Shown here: positions 50,130-60,063 of the stretch, piece after piece
Position numbering within the stretch: the stretch's first letter is position 1
Layout of the letters: each line of letters starts with the position of its first letter
NCBI GenBank assembly: GCA_963965975.1
Contig: OZ014411.1
Coordinates: 19,558,446 to 19,622,445, forward strand
DNA: 64,000 nt
DNA from: Xestospongia bergquistia
Lineage: Eukaryota; Porifera; Demospongiae; Haplosclerida; Petrosiidae
Direction: 5' to 3'
Notes under the pieces: model-generated
Database searches by the model: none
Told to the model about the DNA's origin: nothing
The model's input: the letters and a program-made list of their open reading frames with translations, nothing else
Position numbers and translations under genes: made by a program

Positions 50130-50282
50130 TTTTAATAGTTATCTAACTATTGCTTGGTGAATCCATATAAGTATTGTGTATTTAACTTGTAAACTGTCAG
50201 TTGATAGATGTCTTATTGTTAAGTTGTTCTGAAAATATAGTTGTTTGTTTGTTGCTTTCATCCTATTTCCTGTGTCATTACA
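50049..50282 (+). repeat. 3' LTR
   Basis: Starts TGTGATAAATTGAAACA immediately after a purine run and ends CATTACA. It is longer than the 5' LTR, retaining about 70 bp that the latter lost, and carries its own ATT microsatellite (50095–50130). Confidence 0.8.
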
Positions 50283-51898
50283 TACACACCTTACAATATT
50301 TTCTTTAAAACTGCTATGGCAATAACCATTGTTACTTACTGACAAATGTAATGGTGTTCTGATAGACGTTTCCAATTTAACGATGATGTATATGTGTTTG
50401 CTTTTTATGCTTTTCTATCAAGGATGAAGAAAATGACATGAAAATGACTTCTATAGAAAAAAGTACAGTGATACATTAACATCTGCTTTAGATAACAGTA
50501 AAGCATGAACTTAAAAAGTCCATATTTGGGCCTGATCATGTCAATTTGTCAAGTGCATGAAGCAGCTCCTATCATCATGTAAATTGTGGTTCCACCTTAA
50601 TTACTCTTTATTGAAGCAGCTACATAATCAATTAGGTATAGATCTCAATAATCTTGATAAGTACATTTATATACTAAGTTTTTGATCTTTGTAAGTAGGA
50701 TTGTTAAAATTTGAGGTGATACAAAATGTGAATCTGTAGAGATGAGGAAGTAGCAAAAGAGTACACATTGCTATACATGAATTATACTAGAAACATTATA
50801 TAGCTAAAGAATAAGGACAAACTAAATATATGTCACAGATGTAAAAATACTAAGGATCATATGGTTAAAATATACTTGTATATATTGGGACCCAATCTTA
50901 GGGACAGTAGCAACCAAAAAACTAGTATTTTTTGCTTTTATGATAGTAATAGATTATATCAGGTTACTAGTATATTAGTTTATTTTATAATTCTTTTATT
51001 CTGCACAAAATTCTAAATTGAAAGTATGCATTGATGTATCATGTTATTCAGTGTATAGTAAATGGTCTTTTCTATTACATAATTTTAACTTTCACTCTTT
51101 TTATGACTTTCCAAACATCTTCTACACCATTTACTGGTTCATAAACAGTTAGAAACTAATTTAAAAATTGCAGACTGCCTTGTACTTCATGAAAATAATC
51201 AGTGATCTTGAAGTATAAAGCACTTCTTAGCTCTAGTTATGTATAGTATGTTTAGGTATTTATTGTCTTTATTATATACTGTATGTATATATGTATGTGT
51301 ATAGTGTGTGCTGATTGTTGTGGTGGTAACCAGGTCAAGAATAAAGGCTAATTTATTATAGCCTCTAATACATGCTTGTTGCATAGTGATCATATCATTA
51401 ATTGGTTTACAATAGTGAATTCTGATTGACATTCTATGTAGACAAGCAAGTGATAGAGCAATATCTAACATATTGTTAACCTGGTTCTGGACTAAGTCTC
51501 AAAATAAACTATTACTTAATAATCAACTCTCTATGATGTATTTTCACAAACCTTAGATTGATTTCTATTAAGTCATCAAGCAGACAAGAAGTCTTTGCAA
51601 GTTGAAATTCCCTTGTACATGTTCTGCTAGTGAAAGTGGCAGGATGTAAAAATGTGACTTGTGCCATTTCTCTGAAGTTTAGACATTGTTGTCACCAAGT
51701 TAGAACAGTTCAAAGTGCATTGCCAACTAACAATTCTAGACAGACAGAAAGACACACACCCAAATATTTTAACCCTCTATGGAGCATTATCCACACAGTA
51801 TGCAGCAAGAGTTAATGATAAGTTCCCACAAATTACCAGAAACAAAAAGAAACCATTAATAATAAATACAAAAACTAAGTAGGTAGCATACTCAACTC
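50283..51898. other. No gene recognised
   Basis: AT-rich flank of the LTR element. Open frames here are short and match nothing. No RNA gene was seen. Confidence 0.4.
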
Positions 51899-52125
51899 AC
51901 CATCTTCATCAACTTGAGAAATATCTCCTGAGTGTAGCCAACTTTCATCTGTTTCTTTCACTTTCTTATCATCATACACAAGTATCCCATAAAAACATGA
52001 CCACAACAACATATCTTATATCACCTTTTTTAATATGAGTAAAAAAATCTATTTTAATTACAGGCAACATAATACCACCAGATCCAGCTTGTAATGACCT
52101 AGTAGATAATGTACTGTCAACAAAT
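51899..52125 (-). pseudogene. Acyl-CoA synthetase (bubblegum type) fragment
   Basis: The minus strand reads STRSLQAGSGGIMLPVIKI, then in another frame CGHVFMGYL, and then VYDDKKVKETDESWLHSGDI followed by SQVDEDG and a GTGAGT donor-like sequence. This matches the conserved core of ACSBG-type long-chain acyl-CoA synthetases (GRxxFMGYL then GWLHTGDxG). There is no intron between the blocks and at least one frame change between FMGYL and VYDD. No further exons were found nearby. It is a broken exon or an old partial copy. Confidence 0.65.
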
Positions 52126-53152
52126 ATGTAGATCAATGACACCAGTAATTATGAGAAATACCAAGTAATTATTCTTACTTCAAAATAATAAATTAATTAA
52201 TAATATATACATGTAGAGTTGTAGACTATCCAATTAAAATGTGTTAATAATTATCATTTACAATCAAATACAAGGAGAGAGAGAGAGAGAGTGAGAGATA
52301 GAACTAAACAATACTAAACAAAATTCAAAAGCTTGAATTACTAACTACTGAATGTCAAACACTATACAGACTGCTGCCAATTCCAAACACACTCACATTC
52401 CTACATGTGTCTCAATAATAACTGCTATTGAACAACAAAGCTTGGAGAAAATACTCCATAATATACATACTATAATTAATGGAAGATCAATGTACAATTG
52501 TGTAACTACTCATATTCATCATAAAATACTTTTTGACATGTCATCATAAGTAGGTACAGTACTAATGTGTAAACATCAGTACATATGTTAAAACAAATTA
52601 TTATTATTAAGGAAAGTTCAACAATACATCTCCTAGCATTTAGCTTGATAATTTATTAACACAGTGCAGACTGAACAGTTTCCTTTAAAAGATATGTGAT
52701 ATACTTACACATGCCGGTAATGGTCTTGATGGTTTATACAAAAGATCCCAAGAATGGAACATCATGTGGAAATTGTTTGAAACCAACAATAGAATGAATG
52801 CTTGCCAACGAGAAACCCAGTCATAGAAAGTGAAACTATTGGAGCTGGAGCTTAATCATGAGAATCATGAAAACTGAAACCAATAGAACTTAATAGAACA
52901 TAAGGAACTGTTACAATACAATTATAGAACCCAACAAACATTATCTCTAACATGGAACCCAGAGAACAAAATGTTGGAACCAATACACACAACATGACTC
53001 GTACGTGTATAACTCCTAGTTTTTTGTGGCACAAACTTTTTTCTCTCAGCAAGAAATTATGAAAGAAGTCGTATAATATCAACTCTTTTCTTCTGTTTCT
53101 AATAATAAAAATTAATAGCTAATAGTATAGTAGGAGGTGCTTCGTGCTGAAG
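52126..53152. other. Upstream flank of MRI1; simple repeat, no clear gene
   Basis: Contains a GA-rich microsatellite at about 52274–52296. A minus-strand piece at 52720–52830 ending in a GTAAGTATAT donor could be a short non-coding or first exon, but I cannot assign it. The MRI1 promoter should lie in the last few hundred bases. No TATA box was obvious. Confidence 0.4.
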
Positions 53153-56151
53153 ATGTCTCTGGAGTCTATTCGTTTTGATAAAGTACAAGGTAGTCTTCAA
53201 ATTCTTAATCAGCTTCTATTACCTGAACATACTGTCTATGAACCAGTCAATGGTGTAGAAGATGCTTGGAAAGTCATAAGGGAAATGAAGGTAAGAATCA
53301 TTTAGTATAATAATATATTATATTGTATGTACAATCATTTACTGGTTGTTGTTAGTTGTTGTTATTGTTGTTGTAAACTGGTATGGTAGCTTGTAAGTAT
53401 TTTATTAGGAGCTACATAGTTATAGTTCTTTATTAATAGAATTAATTGGTTAATATAGTCGATACTCCTTGAGATTCCATAGACAAGACAAATGTTAGTA
53501 AATAGAAGTAGTCTCACAAGCTAGACACTGTCCTATGACTGAAATATTACTAGGGATGGGTCTAGAAAACTAATACAGCAACTTGTTCTTCCTACATGAA
53601 ATATTGCTGGCCACATAAATATGAAACATTACCAAATAGTTTTCTGTCTCTCTGCAAATGTCATGTAAATTGTCATAATGACTATTTAAATAATAGCCTA
53701 GCATAATGATCATTAGACTTCATCTATGTATTAATAACAATACCTTGCTATTCTTTTAATAGATAGTACCCAATACTTATAGCTATTTACTTTAATTACT
53801 TTATCTAGTTCCATGTTGTTACTTCATACATCACATGAGGTCACCTAATTTTCAGTCATCCATTATTATATATTACAGAACAAGGTGTCATGTTAAAGTT
53901 TTACACAATCTTTCCCATCAATTGTTTGGTCATGGGGGCAGGTTTGGAAGGAGGAGAAGGGGAGGAGACATAATTTGTATAAGCAATGAAAGTGCACAGT
54001 TTACAACATATAATTATAATATATGTGTGATAAATCCATGTCTTTTTATCTATAATGTAGTTCATTGCCACCATTAAACACATTGGTATGTCATTCTTTA
54101 ACTTAGCCAGCTCCTTTTTAATAGCCACATGTGATAGCATAATGTATAGTGTAAATGGTTCATCCCATGAGATCACTTTGACCAATTATTAAATAATGTC
54201 ATACTCTCTTAACAATTGTCACACTTTGCTTCTTTGAGCAATTAACTTTAGCATACCAAATTGTGAATGTCATTGATTCATATACAGCTATAATGTATAG
54301 TGTAAATGGTTCATCCCATGAGATCACTTTGACCAATTATTAAATAATGTCATACCCTCTTAACAATTGTCACACTTTGCTTCTTTGACCAATTAACTTT
54401 AGCATACCAAATCGTGAATGTCATTGATTCTTATACAGCTGGTTGATTGTTTGATTAATCAAATTATTTTTCACCCAGTTTGTTAGTGAGGAGTGGAATT
54501 CATCATGCATACTTCTATATCACACAGTCAAAAATCAAACAGTAAGGGGGCAGAGCCCCCCCACTTTCAAAAGTGGGGGGTGCTCCAGCCCCCCCCTGCC
54601 CCCCCTAGTTCTCCACCACTGTTTGTTAGTGAGTGAGTTTGTTAGTGAGGAGTGGAATTCATCATGCATACTTCTATATCACACAGTCAAAAATCAAACA
54701 GTAAGGGGGCAGAGCCCCCCACTTTCAAAAGTGGGGGGGCTCCAGCCCCCCTGCCCCCCCTAGTTCTCCACCACTGATATTATAATATATGTGTGATAAA
54801 TCCATGTCTTTTTATCTATAATGTAGTTCATTGCCACCATTAAACACATTGGTATGTGTCCTAGACTTATTAAAAAAATTCAGCAACTAACTTTATTGTT
54901 TAAATAATGCTTTTATAAATTTAGCTAAATCTTTGCCTTTATATATTAGGAAGATTAATATACATTGTAAACTATGTAGCATTGTTTTACACATTAAGTA
55001 TGTCCCTTCCCTTCTCATCCTCTCAACTTACAATATACTATTATTTATGACATCAGATAATCATCACATTTGTCCATTTTCCATCCACATGTCAGATCTA
55101 GTGTTTGTCAACTTGTCTAATGTCTCTATGTAATCAGACATGTATTCATTTATTTCTGATTCTCATATAATAAATTAGGACATAATTTCACTAATTGCTT
55201 TAATATTTTAATATCATTATCTAGACACGAGGAGCTCCAGCAATTGCAATAGTTGGTGCTTTAAGTATAGCAGTTGAACTCAGACACAAAGCAAATACTG
55301 GTGAATTTAAATCAACACAAGATGTGGCCACATTTGTTAATGATTCTTTCTCTTATTTAAAGACTGCTCGACCAACTGCTGTCAATATATCTGAAGCAGC
55401 TACTCAATTTATGAAATACATTGCTGAACTTTCTAAAAATGAATTAGATACTAAGAAGTTTACAGATATTCTATATAATCAATTGTCACAGATGCTTAAA
55501 GATGATGTCACAACCAATCGAAAAATTGGGTTTCATGGAGCTGAATATATTCTTGCAAATTCTACTGGAGATCAAGTCACCATATTAACCCATTGTAATA
55601 CTGGATCTTTAGCAACTGGAGGTTATGGTACAGCATTAGGTGTTATAAGAGCACTATCAGAGAATGGTAAACTGTCCCATGCTTACTGTACTGAAACACG
55701 TCCCTATAATCAAGGCTCTAGATTGACAGCATATGAGCTAGTTCATGAGAAAATACCTGCCACTTTAATTTGTGACTCAATGTGTGCATGTCTTATGAAA
55801 GAGAAAGGTATCTCTGCAGTTGTTGTTGGTGCTGATCGAGTTGTAGCTAATGGAGATACAGCAAATAAAATTGGTACTTATCAACTAGCTGTTCTTGCAC
55901 AATACCACAACATACCCTTCTATGTTGCTGCACCATTTACTACTATAGATTTTGGATTGTCATCTGGTTCACAGATTGTTATAGAGGAACGTAAAAAGCA
56001 AGAAATGATTTATTTTGGAAATAAAATGATAACACCTGACAGTATTGATTGTTGGAATCCTTCATTTGATGTTACTCCTGCTGATCTTATCACTGGTATC
56101 ATAACAGAGAATGGTGTATACAAACCTGATGAATTAAAGAAAGTTACTTGA
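53153..56151 (+). CDS. MRI1: Methylthioribose-1-phosphate isomerase, two exons
   Basis: Exon 1 is 53153–53290, starting [20 protein letters not shown] and ending REMK before GTAAGA. Exon 2 is 55225–56151 and opens [19 protein letters not shown]. Phase is 0 and the product has 354 residues, close to the family norm of about 350–370. The catalytic Cys lies in [11 protein letters not shown] (about residue 170) and the catalytic Asp in [11 protein letters not shown] (about 250). The enzyme converts 5-methylthioribose-1-phosphate to methylthioribulose-1-phosphate in the cytosolic methionine salvage pathway. The gene appears intact. It is convergent with the H6PD gene, the two stops being about 60 bp apart, so their 3' ends probably overlap. 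Confidence 0.95.
53291..55224 (+). other. MRI1 intron with nested duplications
   Basis: A 1.9-kb intron. The segment 54011–54091 recurs at about 54777–54858, and 54126–54265 recurs at about 54287–54440. Between them lies a pair of GC-rich hairpin repeats. No coding exon recognised. Confidence 0.7.
54479..54776. repeat. Two direct copies of a GC-rich hairpin element
   Basis: Copies at 54479–54621 and 54638–54776 (offset 159 bp). Each has an AT-rich lead (GGAATTCATCATGCATAC) followed by GGGGGCAGAGCCCCCC and CACTTTCAAAAGTGGGGG, two nested inverted repeats, and CTGCCCCCCCTAG. The G/C runs stand out sharply from this AT-rich genome. They are probably mobile foldback sequences. Confidence 0.8.
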
Positions 56152-56213
56152 TTACATAACTAATAATTATTATTGAATGTAATATTTTACAACGAGAAAA
56201 CATGTTATTATAA

Positions 56214-58616
56214 TCAATTACACAAATCTCTGTCTATCCAAACTTTCACTGTTCCAGGAAGTGCCATATGAAGTAATTGTACTATAGGTAAAGTAATGTT
56301 GCTAGTGTCTAGACATTGTCTTTTGATTTTCATAAGTAGGTCACACTTTCCATCACCAGTGATCAGTACACTAATGATTCTTGTTTTAATAAGCTGTTTT
56401 ATAGTTAAGGACACACGCTTTTTGATGGCAATAGGATATGTAGACAATAAGTTAATTAGATGAATTGTGTCAGATATTGCTATTTCCTGTTCAATCATAT
56501 TTGATGTAAAAATAGATGTTATATGACCATCTCCACCCACACCTAACATTACATAATCAAATAATCCATCCACTTCCTGTGAAATATTAATCTGTGACTG
56601 TGTTTTTTCAGTCATACAGTTTTTGTACAATGGATGGATGTTCATATATGGTATAGGTACAAGATTAAGGAGATGATTCATGAGATTATTCAAATTGCTT
56701 TCAACTGAAGTGGGTGTTACACATCTTTCATCTGTCTGCCATACATGAGTTTTAGTCCAAGGGAAAGAATCTTTGTAGTTCAGAACTAATGCTTGATAAA
56801 TACTCAATGGTGACATGCCTCCAGGAAAAGCTACATGATACATACCCCTCTCTTTAATAGATTTAAGAGCAGCATGATATATGTCATGTGACATATTTTG
56901 AGCCAATTCTGATCGTGATAAAGTGTATATTTGATGTCCAAATAAGTCTTCACTGGTAAAAGATGTTATGTCATTAGTAGAAATGTAGTGTACAAAATTA
57001 TTGTCATTATCAAAGACTATTTCTTCATTTCTCCTTTGTCTATATTGTGTGTCCATGTGTTTGAAGGACAAGATCAAATCACTACCATTAACTGATAACT
57101 TCATGTTGTTCCACAAATCATTTGAATAAATTAATAGATTGCTATGTTTTCCATCTAGTTCATGTAACAGAGGTGACCACACATGCCATGATTGAAGTGC
57201 ATTTTTCAAAGGGATAAAATAACTTTCTTTTCCTTCAACCAAGTTTTTTATTATTGATGCATATGCTTGTAATGGTTGTTGCTTATCAGGAATGAAAGCA
57301 GTCGTTTTGCAAGTACTGTCAAGTTGATGACTGAGAAAGTGGTACATATTGTAATCTTTTCCAAATGGTACCTCAATGGAATAATTTCTGTAATTACCTG
57401 TTTCTATATTAAAGACAATTGTATCTGTACATTGTCTTGTTTCATAAGGAAACCAAGACAACAAGGACTGCTTAAAAACAACACGAGCATATGTTTCCTT
57501 TTTCCCAAGTGATTTGCCTGATATTAAAAAGATAGGTATCCCAAGCCATTGAGGAGATCGTACATTCATAAGTACAACAGCAAAAGTGGGCGTACAAGAT
57601 CTTGTTTTTGTCTTATCCAAATCTTGAAACAAGTGTGTTTGATAATCAGAGTATTGTCCTAATATAACATTGTTAACAAATGGAGGATACATTGTCTTCA
57701 AAGCTTCTAACTTTGCTTTGTTTAAATCAAAATTAGTTCCTGACTTTACAGAAGTGAAATTTGTTAGATCTGCTATCAGTAGAGCCACTATTTCAGTTAG
57801 ATGGTTCTGTAACATATCACGAATAACACCATACTGATCATAGTATGTTCTACCTTCCACACTTAACATTTCACGAGCAACAACTTCAATGTGACTAATA
57901 TACTTACCATTCCATATTGGATTAAGTTTATTCAAATTATTCAAACGGAAATCTAAGATCTGACTTACACCTGGTTTGTGAAGATAATGATCTATGATAA
58001 AAAGTTCATTGCTATTTAAATATTTCTGTAGATGACCTGCTAACGTTTGTGCCGATTGAAGATCTTTGCCAAATGGTTTTTCAACTGCAACTCTCAATAT
58101 GGTATTATTAGATGATGGTCTAGCATAATGGTCAATATTTTGAGCAATTGCTGTATAAGCAAAAGGTGGAACAGACAAATAAAATATGCGCACTGCTTCA
58201 TACAAACTTTCTTCAATCAGTCGAGAATTAATGAAGTGATGTAATTCCTCATAATCTTGTTCAACTTTTAGACTACATGGTGTCACAATTGAAGCTATTT
58301 TACAATTGAGTTCAGTACAGTTTTCATTAAAGTCCTTTATTGTCTCACAAGAAAGATGCTTAAAGTAATGCTTTAAATTGTCTACAGTTGTTTGTGTTGG
58401 TTCACGACTAGCAGCATATATGTGAAGTAGAGACGTGTCAACTAAGTTCCTGAAGATCAATTCTTGTACTGAAGGCCATATCTTTCTCTTTGCTAAGTCA
58501 CCATTAGCTCCCAAAATAATCAGAGTAGTAGCTCCTTTGTTGGATGACCTATCACTTGCATTTTCAACAAGTTGAAAACATGATATTATAATAAATAAGA
58601 TTGATTTCATTTTCAT
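56214..58616 (-). CDS. H6PD: Hexose-6-phosphate dehydrogenase / 6-phosphogluconolactonase
   Basis: One uninterrupted 800-residue frame, close in length to human H6PD. An N-terminal signal peptide (KSILFIIISCFQLVENA) points to the ER lumen. The NADP-binding motif GANGDLAKRK is at residues 36–45, the substrate motif EKPFGK at 179–184 and DHYLHK at 209–214. The C-terminal third is a 6-phosphogluconolactonase lobe with GGMSPLS, TDERCV and GVGGDGHITS (to residue 701). It therefore catalyses the first two pentose-phosphate steps and supplies luminal NADPH. No KDEL tail is present; it ends WIDRDLCN. It has no introns, unlike its neighbours, so it may descend from a retrocopy. Its start codon overlaps that of the plus-strand gene at 58615. 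Confidence 0.95.
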   Translation of the reverse strand: MKMKSILFIIISCFQLVENASDRSSNKGATTLIILGANGDLAKRKIWPSVQELIFRNLVDTSLLHIYAASREPTQTTVDNLKHYFKHLSCETIKDFNENCTELNCKIASIVTPCSLKVEQDYEELHHFINSRLIEESLYEAVRIFYLSVPPFAYTAIAQNIDHYARPSSNNTILRVAVEKPFGKDLQSAQTLAGHLQKYLNSNELFIIDHYLHKPGVSQILDFRLNNLNKLNPIWNGKYISHIEVVAREMLSVEGRTYYDQYGVIRDMLQNHLTEIVALLIADLTNFTSVKSGTNFDLNKAKLEALKTMYPPFVNNVILGQYSDYQTHLFQDLDKTKTRSCTPTFAVVLMNVRSPQWLGIPIFLISGKSLGKKETYARVVFKQSLLSWFPYETRQCTDTIVFNIETGNYRNYSIEVPFGKDYNMYHFLSHQLDSTCKTTAFIPDKQQPLQAYASIIKNLVEGKESYFIPLKNALQSWHVWSPLLHELDGKHSNLLIYSNDLWNNMKLSVNGSDLILSFKHMDTQYRQRRNEEIVFDNDNNFVHYISTNDITSFTSEDLFGHQIYTLSRSELAQNMSHDIYHAALKSIKERGMYHVAFPGGMSPLSIYQALVLNYKDSFPWTKTHVWQTDERCVTPTSVESNLNNLMNHLLNLVPIPYMNIHPLYKNCMTEKTQSQINISQEVDGLFDYVMLGVGGDGHITSIFTSNMIEQEIAISDTIHLINLLSTYPIAIKKRVSLTIKQLIKTRIISVLITGDGKCDLLMKIKRQCLDTSNITLPIVQLLHMALPGTVKVWIDRDLCN

Positions 58617-59483
58617 GGGCAGTACCGTTTATTTCCGCATTATTTCCGCATACTATTCAGCCACACCCCTTGTTTGCAACGAAATGGATGCTGTTTTTCT
58701 TCCTTCACCAAACGAACTTATATTAGATGGCATCAGGACAACTAATCTAATAGTTTTTATTGTTATTATTGTTATAGCTTGTTTATCAGTTGCTGTCGTT
58801 TGTATTACTCTTGGATACGCCTTCTTTTTAACAAGAACCAACAGGTAATATATATATATATGCACTTAATCTGTCCAGAGTGAATGAGTGGTCTAGAGTG
58901 GCAACATTTTCAAAACTAAATAGAATAGAGAGTATTAAAACATTTTGTCCAACTATGTGTGATTGGATTTACTAATTTTTACATACTTTTAGCCTCACCT
59001 TGTCCAAGCAGAAAAAAAATATGAAATATTCTGTTTCATCTAATAATAACAGAGACTCAACAGCTATAACTAAAAGTCAAGTGACATTACGATATATAGC
59101 CAGCCACAAAAATATTAGAGATAAGTCCTTAAAATTGGGAGCACAGTTATCAACAGAGACAACATATGAAGATAATAACTATGATGATGAAACTAATCTA
59201 GTTTGGGGAGATGATGAAATTGATACATCAAACATAGATCATACCAATGACAGCAGGTGAGTCAAAGATACTTTGTTACTATCAACCAATAATATTACAC
59301 CTAAAAAGCTTTTAAAATAAACATAATATTCATCAACTATATGTACTGATAAATTATGATGTTGTTAAATCATTATTTTATTTCAAATGTAGCACTGAAA
59401 ACAATAACAAATCATTACCACCAACTTACATTTATCCACAACATCTGTTTGATGATCATATTACAGCAATTGTGAAGGAATAG
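58615..59483 (+). CDS. Small single-pass membrane protein, three exons
   Basis: Exons 58615–58844, 58993–59256 and 59393–59483 join in phase (AG plus C at both junctions) to give 194 residues. An N-terminal segment of about 40 residues precedes one transmembrane helix (NLIVFIVIIVIACLSVAVVC), followed by a basic border (LTRTNR) and a polar, acidic, Asn-rich tail (YEDNNYDDETNLVWGDDE). It ends ITAIVKE. No family recognised. Topology with the acidic tail in the cytosol is inferred from the basic residues after the helix. The first ATG overlaps the H6PD start; the next in-frame ATG (MDAVFLPSPNEL, at 58684) is an alternative start. Donors are GTAATA and GTGAGT. Confidence 0.75.
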
Positions 59484-60063
59484 TCTATGTATTTTCATAT
59501 TACTAATATTTCTGGTTTATTTTTTCTTTATAACTTGATTATTTTCAACTTTTGTTAATTTATAAACTTTTGGTTAAGATTTTTTATAATAGACATAAAT
59601 AACAATAAGTTGACATTGATTACTAATTGTAAAAAAATTAAACAACAAAGAAAAATACATAATAAAATTATTGGTAAATTAAGAAGTGTAAAGACAATAA
59701 CAGATTGTCCACTCATCTTTTCACAATACCTACATAATGTAGAAAGAACAAGACACACATTAATGTACAAATTAAATGAACACCAGTTACAATTAGCCAA
59801 TTCATTAACAGATAATTCAATCATTATTTCACTAGTTATTTTAAAAACAAAGGCAAATCTACATACAGAGGAAGCCAGCTAAAAGAAACATCATAGCAAC
59901 CAAGGTAATAGCAGGGATAGTGTCATCCTAATATAGAGATGACATCAGATACATATACTAATATTGACTAGATATAGGAAAATACATATCCCACTGTGGA
60001 CTATGGATTATAATACTCTTAACACATAAATGTATAATTCTATGAATATAATATCTAACTCAC
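59484..60063. other. Intergenic stretch with a possible terminal TRIM exon
   Basis: A 90-codon plus-strand frame at 59610–59882 has no recognisable features. On the minus strand, after TATATTAG at 59928, DDTIPAITLVAMMFLLAGFLCM and a stop occupy 59859–59927; this could be a membrane-anchoring last exon of the TRIM gene. Phase fits only with the weak donor AGA/GTATTA near 60017, not with the strong donor at 60063. Confidence 0.35.

Larger units (their letters stand above)
46462..50282 (+). mobile_element. Decayed Ty3/gypsy-type LTR retrotransposon
   Basis: Two related LTRs (46462–46659, 50049–50282) enclose plus-strand remnants in the order gag (about 46880–47100), zinc knuckle and aspartic protease region (47200–48830, multiplied), H2C2 and integrase (about 49060–49560) and integrase C-terminal region (about 49740–49880). 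A purine run (GGGGGAGAG) lies directly before the 3' LTR, as a polypurine tract should. Reverse transcriptase and RNase H are absent: sequence jumps from the protease region to the integrase zinc-binding region. Stops and shifts are frequent. Flanking bases TACAG and TACAC resemble a 5-bp target duplication with one mismatch. It is inactive; it lies between the receptor gene's known 5' exons and MRI1. Confidence 0.85.

Noticed and set aside
55324..56151. MRI1 as a single-exon 275-residue protein
   Set aside because: Exon 1 at 53153–53290 supplies the conserved N-terminus with matching phase and splice sites, giving the full family length.
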